30,066 nt of DNA from a virus: IMG/VR virus record IMGVR_UViG_3300027777_000104, positions 1 through 30,066 of that record. The stretch is one strand, 5' to 3'. Every line of letters begins with the position of its first letter. The stretch's first letter is position 1. The translations under genes and the position numbers were made by a program. The notes below the pieces were generated by a model. It was given only the letters and a program-made list of their open reading frames with translations. It was not told where the DNA came from and ran no database searches. This document shows positions 18,001-27,301 of the stretch, piece by piece.

Positions 18001-19868
18001 TTAATTCTTATTTACCAACAAATAGTAATGGTAATAGTTTATTAACTAGTAAAATGGTTGGTACTGGAACTCAAGGTCAATTATTGGCTTATAGTAATAC
18101 TCCATCAGGAATTGCTTATGATGGATATGAATATATTGAAGGTGGTTCATTTATTTGGTATGGTAATTATAAAGGTGGAAATCACAAAGGGGTAAATAAT
18201 AATTTAAAACCACAATTTTATTACGCACCATCTTACGCAAGATACAGTCCAGGTAAAATGGTTGTTTATAGTAACCGAATGGTTATGAGAGCAGATAGAC
18301 TACCAACAGGTACTGTATTAAATACTGTTGACAATAACGCATTTGCTTGGCAAGCTTCAAATAGTTTAACATATAATTTTTACAGTGATAGTGGAAGTGC
18401 TGAAACAGTAGTTCCTGTACCAAGTTTTTCTTTTGGTGATGGAACAGGTGGCGCTGATGTTGTCACAGGTGGAACAATGAATAAAGTATTAGAATCATTT
18501 TCTTGTCCTGGTATGGTTGATTTAAATTGCTATCAAGGTGTTGGTACTAATTTTACGGTATTACCAGCAACAAATGATTGTAATACAAATGTTGGTGGAA
18601 AAGTAGTTGTTAATGGATGTTATAGTGTTGTTAATCAACCATTAGCTTCTTTGTTTGGTAGAAATAATGACTTTGCATTAATAGCTCAATGGGTTGCAAG
18701 ATTTAGACTAACATTTGCTATTTGTAGAGGTGCATTATCACACACCTTTGTAAATTCATGGGTTAATGGGACTTTATTTGCATTTCCATTTGAAAACAAT
18801 GTATTTTTTGACTCTAATAATAAACCATATGTTAGAACGGTTAATCCAATCACGGGTAATGTTAAATATACTTTTTGTGGTGACGTTTTAGTGTTTGACC
18901 CCGAGTCAAGTAACTATTATTATCGTTCAAGTCCTTGGAATGGTAGTGACTTTATTGGTAGAGATTCAGCAATGGGTTCATCTAATGAGGTTAATAAAAA
19001 AGAATTCATGTTTCCAACAACAATACTTGATTTAGGGCCAAAATATATTTGGACTAAAGATGTTAACTTATCGGCAGATTACTATGGATATCAGATGGAC
19101 AATTTAACATCAACAAGTTGGAGTAGTGAAAAAGACTTATTACAATTGTTTGTTATATCAAGATTGGTAAATGCCAATTATTTAAGTGAAATTTTTGGGG
19201 CTGGTAATGGTTCTGTGGCTTCTTTATTTAGTAGAAATGAAGATAGGGTTGATGGCGATTACGCTCAGATGTTACAGATTAATTCTCAGTACGGTATTGT
19301 TCCATTTACTGCAGAAAATTATGTTGACGACCCAAACAATACATTAGACAATCCGATTTACGTTAGTGGTGATGCGGATGGTAATCCTGTATTTGGTGTG
19401 TTCTATAGTGGATTTACACAAAGTAGAGATTTAATATCGCCAAGAAGATTGGATAGAAATTTAACAGGTAGTACATTAATTGCTGACTACTTGGGAACTA
19501 AATCACAAGAGGTTCCATTTTATACTTGGTACAACAATGGTTGGGGTAATCCATCACAACCTTCAATATTTGGTAATCAAGAAAACACTTGGTCTAGTGC
19601 CAAATTTACATATTCGGCTTACAAACAAAAATATCAAAGTATTGATAGATTAAATGCTCCTATGTTTATTGGTGGAAATCAATACATTCAAAACCGTACA
19701 GGGTATATTTTCCAAAGAAATGCTCAGGGTGGAAACGAAGCCGCAATTCTTCCTGGTACATTAAATCAAACAACATTAACAAGTGCACCTTGGTACTTCT
19801 ATTTTGGATTGAAGAAAGGTTCATCAGCAATGGATAAATTTACACAACTTTATATTGGAACAATATAA
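15096..19868 (+). CDS. Giant virion protein with internal hydrophobic segment (1590 aa)
   Basis: The N-terminal ~170 residues contain a segment like carboxypeptidase-regulatory beta-sandwich domains (GVIAGRVIANGGYGVPNVRL ... GDYMVMGVPIGTYTL). Residues ~497-556 are a striking hydrophobic stretch (from DFFVFLVNNLILPIFSML to LLLIISGICKFINWLG), enough for two or three transmembrane helices, flanked by a Cys-rich patch (CQACDCAS). The rest is rich in Tyr, Asn, Ser and Gly, as expected of a tail or fibre protein. I do not recognise a family. Its place after gp6 corresponds to T4 gp7, but the gpI/gp7-like stretch is in the 985-aa protein instead. The start at 15096 follows a 72-bp gap; the stop shares a base with the next ATG (TAATG). 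It is probably a baseplate or peripheral tail component. Confidence 0.75.
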   Translation: MSKTYRVRTQVGVDRQVNIEIDQDFEQLEILSLKVRSEEVYTRMCADYGVIAGRVIANGGYGVPNVRLSVFIPLTDDDANNEIISSLYPYKNVNNDVNADGYRYNLLPYVQQHTGHVPTGTFPTREDVLTNPALIEVYDKYYKFTVKTNGSGDYMVMGVPIGTYTLVMDMDLSDIGPFSLSPQDLVRMGRATADQIDGGTFKSSTNLYELPQIVNINQTVNVQPFWGQPEICQISIARHDFDLRKAGIEIKPTSIFMGSLVTGVNDESITKNCKPPREMGNLCNLQTGPGEIIGIRQTIYQDTDGKPILEKATLPRGGKVIDADGTWLMEVPMNLDYVTTNEFGETIFSKDPSIGIPTKGKYRFKIKYTQPANFETNEIRRGYFLVPNIKEHGWTNSTSDPYYSVNVLGTPYKQVLGSYYFGLDWSGYTNPQEAIDCKDTFYEFQYNKVYTVAGLIDQFKKGTNRSKFIGIKEITDPSCASENNRFPATDGVRNFDFFVFLVNNLILPIFSMLLIVLAPILHVLSIVWQILKPLIAFIYGSLLLIISGICKFINWLGADLDCPESKSFSDIFDMLGNPFVKITLPNLSYPDCQACDCASASVPADNQQATLVKNASQQNSTSLNSDFFTISNWGTAINQHKQVFAGQADDNWAIRTPIRNVDSNDYDFIDNLPPWEVINKFNLKSKYFDTDKYAGSNRIKVQVEPAINPTKNHFDNVMAVFVDPNTESYFPSGKLISFSQPNLSKDPNFSGYTSGYTTGITGTTTIGGSVTVNFANPANSTGLQTITYSLSGSTTGTTKEYRFPTDIEYFQVITGLTYNDFISQNSNTLSTSLLKQLQQQIKLYRKDGKEGEDTYTNYLNEWVGGKLSMVFMVRGVDPQSGRKKIKYDLSRIFGYNTYGNKIIEGEFFLNIPVQPGLKTVRHNLLKANTDNQNGHYLYYPSYQYTAGTQYSAYTTTLQSYYSSLDTSQINSYLPTNSNGNSLLTSKMVGTGTQGQLLAYSNTPSGIAYDGYEYIEGGSFIWYGNYKGGNHKGVNNNLKPQFYYAPSYARYSPGKMVVYSNRMVMRADRLPTGTVLNTVDNNAFAWQASNSLTYNFYSDSGSAETVVPVPSFSFGDGTGGADVVTGGTMNKVLESFSCPGMVDLNCYQGVGTNFTVLPATNDCNTNVGGKVVVNGCYSVVNQPLASLFGRNNDFALIAQWVARFRLTFAICRGALSHTFVNSWVNGTLFAFPFENNVFFDSNNKPYVRTVNPITGNVKYTFCGDVLVFDPESSNYYYRSSPWNGSDFIGRDSAMGSSNEVNKKEFMFPTTILDLGPKYIWTKDVNLSADYYGYQMDNLTSTSWSSEKDLLQLFVISRLVNANYLSEIFGAGNGSVASLFSRNEDRVDGDYAQMLQINSQYGIVPFTAENYVDDPNNTLDNPIYVSGDADGNPVFGVFYSGFTQSRDLISPRRLDRNLTGSTLIADYLGTKSQEVPFYTWYNNGWGNPSQPSIFGNQENTWSSAKFTYSAYKQKYQSIDRLNAPMFIGGNQYIQNRTGYIFQRNAQGGNEAAILPGTLNQTTLTSAPWYFYFGLKKGSSAMDKFTQLYIGTI

Positions 19869-21562
19869 TGAGTCAAGAAACGGATTTCATAGTAGTTAAA
19901 CCTGATTTAAAATATAAATCAGCTCCTGAGTCAGATATAACTCTTCAAGTTGGTCTTAATCAAACCCAATCTCAGATTACAGAATATGATAGAACTGTGT
20001 CTGTTAATTTGGCAACATTGTTTGATGCTGAAAGACAAAAAGCAACTACATTTAGACCAACAATTAAAATTTCTTATATCTATGAAAACAATTTAGTTGG
20101 ACATACCGATTATACAATTTTTAGAGATAACTTATATTATGTACATCCTGAAAAATCAATTGTTAATGGTATATGGAGTGGATTACCATCCTTTCAAGAG
20201 TTTGAATTTATTAGAACAGATATTGATTCAAAACAATTAGACTTTGTTGCTAAAAGTAGTTCAACATACAATTGGAATATTGTTTTATCATATCCATATG
20301 AAAATGACTACAACGTTCAAATGCAGTATTATTATCAAAATGGAACATCACTGCCAGCTTGGGTATCGGGTGATGGAATACCATTTAAGATAACAACGGG
20401 TTCTGATAACGGAATGCCAATCATACAATTTGTATGTCCTGTAACACACGGAATAACTGTTGGTCAATACGTTCAATTATCATTTTATTATGATAATATG
20501 AATTTATTCCAAGTTAGTAGTTTGGGAAACAATACAATTGGTTCAGATGCCTACATATTCAATCTAAACAATGTTGGTTATACTGGTAGTACATTTGCTG
20601 CTGGTGTTACTGGTGTGTTTAAAAGAATTGCGGACATTTATAATTCAGGGGAAACAATGTCAAGGTATTATGTTAGAAAACATAAGATTATTACAAATCC
20701 TCACGATTCAATCATTACAAGAAATGGTTTTGAATTAAATCCATTTGATGATGGTGCGATGTATCAATTTTCATCATTAACTCCAAACAAAGTTAGCAGA
20801 ATTGCCAATTACCAAAGTTCAAACACATACAATACAACATTTGCCCGAGATTTTGAATTATTAAATCAATTAGATAATAATAAGAAACCTTTAACACAAT
20901 TATTCGCAACATTCCAAAATGTTGGATACTTTGGTTGGTTTAATAGATTAAGACGTGGTTGGAAAATGAATATGTCACCTGGTGATACAAATCCTTGGTG
21001 GGATAGTACAAATCCATTATCAACAGAAGATAACCTTACATCAAGTTATACTAAAACACAAAGTGGTGTGACATATAACTTTACGGTTAACCTACCAAAA
21101 TATAGTGGTGATACAATGTATGGTGATTGGTGTGAGTGGAATGAGATTGAACAAACCGAAAGGGTTATTTCTGAATACATGAACAAGATGACCTACTATC
21201 AGAAGGCATTTACAATACCATCAACCGCTAGTACAAACACAAGTGGTTTTTATTATCAAGTTCATAATCCAATAACATTGAGAGTATTTTCTGATTATGT
21301 TGAAACTGCTCAACCAACAGGAATTGAAGGTATCCCAAACTACGCTTATTTCAGTAATAATAACAAGTTATGGTTATGGAGAGATATTTACACATATGGT
21401 TATGTGGACAATTTAGGTAGAGGGGTTCAATATCCATTTTTAAATAATGCTCACTACCCATTCCAAAATATACCTTTTAGATTATACCCTGAAGGTGCGT
21501 CATTTGACATAACAGAATTGTACCAAGTAGTACCAGACCCAATTATAGATGGATGCGAATAA
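19868..21562 (+). CDS. Tail/baseplate structural protein of unknown family (564 aa)
   Basis: This 564-residue protein is rich in aromatic residues, Asn, Thr and Ser, without signal peptide, membrane helix or enzymatic motif. Beta-strand patterns dominate. A Trp-rich patch (WFNRLRRGWKM ... NPWWD, residues ~357-381) and an Asp/Glu-Trp cluster (GDWCEWNEIE) stand out. Its position between the 1590-aa protein and further structural genes, with a one-base start/stop overlap upstream and a 14-bp overlap downstream, implies coupled translation and a shared assembly. A role as a wedge or wedge-periphery protein analogous in place to T4 gp8-gp10 is inference only. Confidence 0.7.
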   Translation: MSQETDFIVVKPDLKYKSAPESDITLQVGLNQTQSQITEYDRTVSVNLATLFDAERQKATTFRPTIKISYIYENNLVGHTDYTIFRDNLYYVHPEKSIVNGIWSGLPSFQEFEFIRTDIDSKQLDFVAKSSSTYNWNIVLSYPYENDYNVQMQYYYQNGTSLPAWVSGDGIPFKITTGSDNGMPIIQFVCPVTHGITVGQYVQLSFYYDNMNLFQVSSLGNNTIGSDAYIFNLNNVGYTGSTFAAGVTGVFKRIADIYNSGETMSRYYVRKHKIITNPHDSIITRNGFELNPFDDGAMYQFSSLTPNKVSRIANYQSSNTYNTTFARDFELLNQLDNNKKPLTQLFATFQNVGYFGWFNRLRRGWKMNMSPGDTNPWWDSTNPLSTEDNLTSSYTKTQSGVTYNFTVNLPKYSGDTMYGDWCEWNEIEQTERVISEYMNKMTYYQKAFTIPSTASTNTSGFYYQVHNPITLRVFSDYVETAQPTGIEGIPNYAYFSNNNKLWLWRDIYTYGYVDNLGRGVQYPFLNNAHYPFQNIPFRLYPEGASFDITELYQVVPDPIIDGCE

Positions 21563-22322
21563 AGTAAGAATACTGTTTGATAATCAAACAAAATTTTTAA
21601 ACATTCCTTTGGAGCAATCTTGGGATATGTATGGACAACAATTGGACCTTGAAAAGTATGAGGAAGATGTATTAGAAAAAATTCTTAATCCAAATGATGA
21701 TTTTGAGGTAACAAGATTTGACCACCAAACTTATGATGTAACAAAGACATCAATCAATTATGATTTTTATTTGTATCAACAAGATTCACAATTATGGTTG
21801 AATTCATATCAAGCAAAATTCTCAACTAATCAAATATACTATTTTGAAGCACCATTTGACAAATCTTTTTGGAAAATAGATTTTTATGATAGTCCAACAA
21901 CGAGAACACAAAAATCTTATTTTACGGTAATACTACCAGTTCAACAAGGATTAACCCAAGCCACGGTGTTAAACAATACAACACCCGTTACAATTAGAAA
22001 ACCAAAATATGTTTTGGATTATATTGGTGATAAAGAAGGTTTCTTCCTTTATTGGTTAAAAGGTAGAGGTTTCTTAAACATTAACACATTTTATATGACA
22101 GCCAAATTCTTTGATGGAGGTACAGGTCAATTTATTAAAATGATGAATACCCAACAAAACTTATTACCAAATATGTATGACTTTCCACCTGAGAGTTATT
22201 TCTATTATAAAGTTGATTTGGATTATCCAACACAAACATATCAGGTATTTAACTATCCAACAGGAAACAGAGCGGGAACCGTAAGTAATCCCATAAAATG
22301 GTATGAATATACAAACCCATAA
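21549..22322 (+). CDS. Structural protein of unknown family (257 aa)
   Basis: The 257-residue product is dense in Tyr and Phe, with alternating beta-strand patterns (for example INYDFYLYQQDSQLWLNSYQ) and no recognisable domain. The N-terminus is charged and helical up to residue ~55 (LDLEKYEEDVLEKIL). It overlaps the preceding gene by 14 bp and shares one base with the following start (TAATG), so the four genes from 19868 to 24311 behave as one coupled chain. It is very likely a virion component; its exact role is unknown. Confidence 0.68.
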   Translation: MDANKVRILFDNQTKFLNIPLEQSWDMYGQQLDLEKYEEDVLEKILNPNDDFEVTRFDHQTYDVTKTSINYDFYLYQQDSQLWLNSYQAKFSTNQIYYFEAPFDKSFWKIDFYDSPTTRTQKSYFTVILPVQQGLTQATVLNNTTPVTIRKPKYVLDYIGDKEGFFLYWLKGRGFLNINTFYMTAKFFDGGTGQFIKMMNTQQNLLPNMYDFPPESYFYYKVDLDYPTQTYQVFNYPTGNRAGTVSNPIKWYEYTNP

Positions 22323-23401
22323 TGGAATCACAAACAATGTACGTTAGGGTATCCCCTGAAGTATTAAAAACAATAATTCATGATGTAACCTATTCGGGTG
22401 AAACATTTGGTGTGTATTCGTCTATGACTCAAACATTAACTGGTGGAACTAACCATACATCAACACTAACAGGTTTAACGGTTCCCATTTTGTTATTACA
22501 AAATACAGTTGACATGGGATACTATTCAGTGTTTGATGGTGCCATTTCACAGATTAATGTTGTAAACAATTTTATATTCTCATCTACAACAGGAAACTCA
22601 TTTACTTGGAATGTTTATAATACTGCTGATGTAGAATTTAATGCCTATCTGGCACTCTCACAATATTATTTAGATTGGGGTGATGGAAGTCCTGTTATAA
22701 CCGTAACGGCATACACACCTAATTCTTTGGTACACACTTATAATTCAAACCCAAGTGGATATACAATTACATTATCACAAAAAAGTCCTTGGGGTAATAC
22801 AAAGGTATCAAAAAATATTAAAACACCATACGTTGAAGTTCCTGATTTTAATTCAAGTGGAACCGCATACTTTACACCAAACACTGGTTCATGGAGTGCA
22901 ACACCAATATCCTATGATTATATTTTTACGGGAGATAGTGTTAATTTGGTGGACGCTCAAGTATCATCTGATTATGTGACGGTACCATTTACTATTAGTG
23001 GTTATACTGATTCAAGAATTAATGACCTTGCACAATACGGACCAAACAAATTCCAACTATTGGTACCAGTTCAAAAAAATAAAGTTGATTATGGTATCAT
23101 AACAGAAATAAATTTGGTTTATACGGCATACACAATTCAAGATATTGATTATTATGATTATGCGGATGGAACTACAATATACTTTACACAATCATCAGGA
23201 TTAACCGCCGATTGGATGGTTCAAGAACCTATTGTAAAAAATGAATTACTTTTAGGAGTTATTTCTCAACCAGAAGTACAATCTAATGTATTTATTGAGA
23301 GAGGCAAAAACTCCGCACTTGAAAGGATACAAAGAATAGGCGAAGTGGACAATCTCGGAGACCTAATAAAATATGGATATAGATTTTTTAATGTAACATA
23401 A
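22322..23401 (+). CDS. Structural protein with a PKD-like domain (359 aa)
   Basis: Residues ~85-155 contain the hallmark of PKD-type Ig-like domains: LDWGDGSP (117-124), then LVHTY (136-140) and GYTITL. PKD domains are extracellular adhesion or spacing modules and occur in phage tail proteins. The C-terminus (NSALERIQRIGEVDNLGDLI, then KYGYRFFNV) is helical and amphipathic and may anchor the protein to the baseplate. No signal peptide is present, as expected for a virion protein. The start at 22322 shares one base with the previous stop, and the next gene begins one base after its own stop. A receptor-proximal or decorative role is inference. Confidence 0.72.
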   Translation: MESQTMYVRVSPEVLKTIIHDVTYSGETFGVYSSMTQTLTGGTNHTSTLTGLTVPILLLQNTVDMGYYSVFDGAISQINVVNNFIFSSTTGNSFTWNVYNTADVEFNAYLALSQYYLDWGDGSPVITVTAYTPNSLVHTYNSNPSGYTITLSQKSPWGNTKVSKNIKTPYVEVPDFNSSGTAYFTPNTGSWSATPISYDYIFTGDSVNLVDAQVSSDYVTVPFTISGYTDSRINDLAQYGPNKFQLLVPVQKNKVDYGIITEINLVYTAYTIQDIDYYDYADGTTIYFTQSSGLTADWMVQEPIVKNELLLGVISQPEVQSNVFIERGKNSALERIQRIGEVDNLGDLIKYGYRFFNVT

Positions 23402-23402
23402 A

Positions 23403-24311
23403 ATGGCAACAGGAACATACGGAACAATTAGACCGGCAGATGTATCACCCGAAGACGTGAGCATCATAATGAATTACACACCATCAAGAGATGTAACAGA
23501 TAATTTTTTGTTAACTAGTCTTGACGCTGCGGCAATATTGAGACCATACTTTAATAACGCAAGTACTGGTGGAAACACAAACGAAATATTGGGTGGTCTT
23601 TATAATCTAAGATTACCTGCGGATGTATTTACTCAAATTGGTATATACACATTATATATTAGACCCGCCGAAATAAGAACAACAATTACTGATTGTGGTG
23701 TTTTATCGGCACTTCCAAACGTAAAAGGTATTGTTATTGATTTAAGTAATGTACCAAGCCAATATGTTAACAAATTTGTTGCCCAAGGACTTGTTGGTTT
23801 TAGAATAGAATATTTAAATGCTGATGGTAGTAAAATACCTAACTTTTTTAGAATTGTAACATCAAACTTTTATTGTGAACCAGTTATTCAAAACTTAACT
23901 AACACAGTACAAAAGGCGGTCAGATATAGATATACAGAAGGACAAACTAATTTGGTGTTCTGTACATTATCACCAAGCTCATCACCAACAAACAAACCAA
24001 ATGCAACTCCGTACATTGGACAACCAGCTCAAAGTATTATTTTATCAAACACATATTTTAACCCTTTGACTTTAGAAGTTCAAGTTTCGCAGTATGATAT
24101 TGATACATTGGGTATTGCCCTTTACGGTAATCAAACTAAATCTATGGAAGATGGTATCTACACTATCTATGACGCACAAAATAACATTTACCAACAGTAC
24201 AACTTGTATGAAATCAAGGATGACTTTAATAATTTGTTATATGAGGTTAAAGATAATAGAGGTACTAATATTGATTTTAGTAAAAGCTATCAAAATATCA
24301 CAGCACAATAA
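23403..24311 (+). CDS. Structural protein of unknown family (302 aa)
   Basis: I do not recognise this 302-residue protein. The N-terminus (TYGTIRPADVSPEDVSIIMN) looks like an exposed arm. The middle (residues ~65-145) has beta-rich segments (FTQIGIYTLYIRPAEIRTTI), and a Ser/Pro/Thr-rich loop (SPSSSPTNKP) lies near residue 195. The C-terminal third contains repeated Tyr/Asp/Asn segments (GIYTIYDAQNNIYQQYNLYE). It starts one base after the PKD-like gene and shares one base with the 985-aa gene (TAATG). Its conserved position in a coupled structural chain supports a baseplate or tail role. Confidence 0.68.
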   Translation: MATGTYGTIRPADVSPEDVSIIMNYTPSRDVTDNFLLTSLDAAAILRPYFNNASTGGNTNEILGGLYNLRLPADVFTQIGIYTLYIRPAEIRTTITDCGVLSALPNVKGIVIDLSNVPSQYVNKFVAQGLVGFRIEYLNADGSKIPNFFRIVTSNFYCEPVIQNLTNTVQKAVRYRYTEGQTNLVFCTLSPSSSPTNKPNATPYIGQPAQSIILSNTYFNPLTLEVQVSQYDIDTLGIALYGNQTKSMEDGIYTIYDAQNNIYQQYNLYEIKDDFNNLLYEVKDNRGTNIDFSKSYQNITAQ

Positions 24312-27268
24312 TGGCTAAAAAGTTCATACCAAATACAGCGGCTTCAGGAGCAGGTACACCCTTTGATAATATTGTAGGGTTACAAACTGTGCAAGGTGGT
24401 GGACTTACACAAGGTAACTTTGAATTTACTCAAGGAATATCTGAAAAATCAAATCGTAATTTTAATATTGGTGTGTTTCAATCACCAGTTTCATTAGAAG
24501 ATTTAAATTTAGATTCTGTTAATGCTTCAAGAGAATTAATCGCTAAAGAATATAGAGTTTATCCAAATTATGATTTATCACAAGTAACCAACTTTACAAT
24601 CTTTGGTTCACTACAAAAAAGATTTGAAGTTTCTGTTCAAAGAATACTTAATTTTTTCCCTGCGGCTATTGAAGTTGATGCGTTGTATTATGATTTTACA
24701 TCGGGTGAAACAGCGTATAATATAACTTACGATTCAGTTGCAAATGAAACAGAATTAACAATTAATGTTACAAGAATTAAAAATCCATTCTCAATTGATT
24801 ATTCTGTTAATTCAAAAATTAATTTACAAAATAGAGAACAAGAGTTTTCACCATTAAGAGATTTAACAAACAGATATAGAGATTATAGTTTTGTTGTTGA
24901 TGAACGTCCATATCAAATTATTGATTTTACATCATCATCAAGTTTATATAGTGGAATTATAAAAGTAATCATTATTGGTAACCCGTTTAGTGGTGATGGT
25001 TCAACATACAAGTCATTGGTAATTAGACCAAATGATTATTATGTTGAAAAAGCATTCTCTGAAGATTTTGACCAAATAGAACAATTTTTATTAAACAGAT
25101 TAGTTGTCCCAATTTATACGGCAACATTTAATGTTCCTGTTGATTCGGACAATGGTGTTGCCTCAATACAAAATAAAAATGTTACATGGCAAAAAGATGG
25201 TTTATGGAATTTAGATATTAGAACTCAAAGTTTCACAAATTATTTGGAAACATTAAATGTTATTGGTTCTGAATTTGACGCATTTAAAACTAACTTAATT
25301 GCTCGTTTCTTAGTGACAGAATCTTTATTAGAGTTTGATACTAATGACCACAGAGTTGCGAAGGTATTACAAATTTACGGAAGAAGTTTTGACCAAATTA
25401 AACAATTCATAGATGCTTTGGCATATATGAATTCTGTAAACTATACGCCAGGAAATGATATCCCATCAATGTTGTTAAAAAACTTAGCACAAACATTAGG
25501 TTGGAGTACAAACATTTCACCAATTACAAATGAAAACTTTTTAGATTCAGTTTATAACTCAACAGGTGTAACACAATATGCTGGTTATTCAAGAGAGTAT
25601 ACACCATCAGAATTAAACTATCAGTTTTATAGAAATCTTATTCTTAACTCGGCATACTTGTTTAAATCAAAAGGAACAAGACGTTCAGTTGAATTTACAT
25701 TAAGATTAGTTGGAGCTCCTGAGGCGTTGATTGAATTTAACGAACATGTATATGTTGCAGACCAAAGAATCAACATGAAACAATTCAATGAACAGTTTGC
25801 TCAAATTACGGGTGGAACTTATGTTGATAATATAACCACGTATGTGTCTGGTACAACATATTCAATTTACGGAACACAATATACCGCATTTACATCAACA
25901 ACTGAATTATTTTTAGTTGACCAAGTTAGAGATGATTATCCTGTTGATGAATTTGGTTATCCAAAAGCACCTGTTAATACAGATGACTATTATTTTGAAA
26001 AAGGTGCTGGTTGGTTTGAATCTACACCACAACATAGAAGTCCGCAAGTTGTAAACGTAACTCAGTCAGTCTTTACTGGTAATAGTCCAAATGTTCAAAC
26101 AACATTACAACCATTTACATATGGTCAGGAATATTTTAATAAGTTTAGAAAATTCCCTTATATGAATTTGGGCTATAATTTAAAATTAACTCCTGATAAT
26201 AAAAAGAGCTGGCAACCACCAGCATATAGAGTTAGTACAGAATCGGGGTACAATGCTTATTACTACGCAGCAAGTGATAAGTTAGTATTGAATGCCAAAA
26301 ATGTGGATTTATTTATGAATCCATCTCAGGGTATCTTATATAATGTTTGGAAGATGTCACGAGAAAATAATTATCCAATTCCAAATTCAGGTATGTCACC
26401 GACATATCCAAGTTTGGGAACATATGATTGGACATTTATTAATCCTGAACCAAATAAAAAGACATTCTTTGAATTTGCTCAAACATATGTTAATTCAACA
26501 ATTAATGCGAGAAATAGATGGTATTCAAATGATGGTAAAACAAGTGGTTATCCTGAATTGTTAAACATTTATTACAATTACTTATTATCAGAACAAAATG
26601 TTGGAATTCCAAATGATAATTTAACATATCAAAAATTAATTGAATATGTTGAAGGTCTTGGTCCATATTGGATTAGATTAACACAACAAATGATTCCAGC
26701 ATCCACAATATGGAATACTGGTACTCGTTTAGAAAACTCATCACTCCAAAGACAAAAATATGTTTATAGAAGACAAAGAGGTTGTCAGTTAATACCTGTA
26801 ACAAATGACCCATGTTTGGCAAGTGGTCAATTGTTCTCATATGATTGTACAACTGAAAATACAACATGTGCAATTTATCCTTGGATTGGGGTTAATACTT
26901 CAACGGTTAGTTCATTTTCTGAAATTTTATATAGTGTTCTTTATTCTTATTTGAATAGTCAAGGTTATCAACTATCTGATTGTTTAACAAACACATTATA
27001 TTCTCAATGGTACGTTAATGTTAAAATTGACGGAACAACATTGATTAATACCAAATTCTTTGAAGGTTATGGAACATCTCAAGTTCCAAGCAATAGTCAA
27101 TGGAAGTCGGCATTAATATTAAACCTTTCACAATTGATAAATGATGGTTATTATTTCTTTGTGAATGGTAATAGTGTAACAGTATATAACTTAACATGTG
27201 CTACAACAACATCTGTTAGTACATTACAAATAAACGTTGGTGTCAATATTGATATCACTTGTCAGTAA
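24311..27268 (+). CDS. Large baseplate protein with gpI/gp7-like stretch (985 aa)
   Basis: Residues ~325-475 resemble the P2 gpI family of baseplate wedge proteins: helical FLVTESLLEFDTNDHRVAKV, a mid-part with LLKNLAQTLGW, and the motif AYLFKSKGTRRSVEFTLRLV, where 'KGT..S...L...G' is typical. T4 gp7 has a gpI-like part, so this is the best candidate for the gp7 counterpart, completing the gp25-gp6-gp7 core. The flanking N- and C-terminal regions are beta-rich. The last ~110 residues form a separate domain, with QVPSNSQW near residue 930 and a DITC terminus, that recurs in the following gene. The start shares one base with the previous stop. A structural role is very likely; gp7 equivalence is inference. 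Confidence 0.75.
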   Translation: MAKKFIPNTAASGAGTPFDNIVGLQTVQGGGLTQGNFEFTQGISEKSNRNFNIGVFQSPVSLEDLNLDSVNASRELIAKEYRVYPNYDLSQVTNFTIFGSLQKRFEVSVQRILNFFPAAIEVDALYYDFTSGETAYNITYDSVANETELTINVTRIKNPFSIDYSVNSKINLQNREQEFSPLRDLTNRYRDYSFVVDERPYQIIDFTSSSSLYSGIIKVIIIGNPFSGDGSTYKSLVIRPNDYYVEKAFSEDFDQIEQFLLNRLVVPIYTATFNVPVDSDNGVASIQNKNVTWQKDGLWNLDIRTQSFTNYLETLNVIGSEFDAFKTNLIARFLVTESLLEFDTNDHRVAKVLQIYGRSFDQIKQFIDALAYMNSVNYTPGNDIPSMLLKNLAQTLGWSTNISPITNENFLDSVYNSTGVTQYAGYSREYTPSELNYQFYRNLILNSAYLFKSKGTRRSVEFTLRLVGAPEALIEFNEHVYVADQRINMKQFNEQFAQITGGTYVDNITTYVSGTTYSIYGTQYTAFTSTTELFLVDQVRDDYPVDEFGYPKAPVNTDDYYFEKGAGWFESTPQHRSPQVVNVTQSVFTGNSPNVQTTLQPFTYGQEYFNKFRKFPYMNLGYNLKLTPDNKKSWQPPAYRVSTESGYNAYYYAASDKLVLNAKNVDLFMNPSQGILYNVWKMSRENNYPIPNSGMSPTYPSLGTYDWTFINPEPNKKTFFEFAQTYVNSTINARNRWYSNDGKTSGYPELLNIYYNYLLSEQNVGIPNDNLTYQKLIEYVEGLGPYWIRLTQQMIPASTIWNTGTRLENSSLQRQKYVYRRQRGCQLIPVTNDPCLASGQLFSYDCTTENTTCAIYPWIGVNTSTVSSFSEILYSVLYSYLNSQGYQLSDCLTNTLYSQWYVNVKIDGTTLINTKFFEGYGTSQVPSNSQWKSALILNLSQLINDGYYFFVNGNSVTVYNLTCATTTSVSTLQINVGVNIDITCQ

Positions 27269-27301
27269 TGAATAACATAAACCAAATATATTTAGTAAAC
27301 A

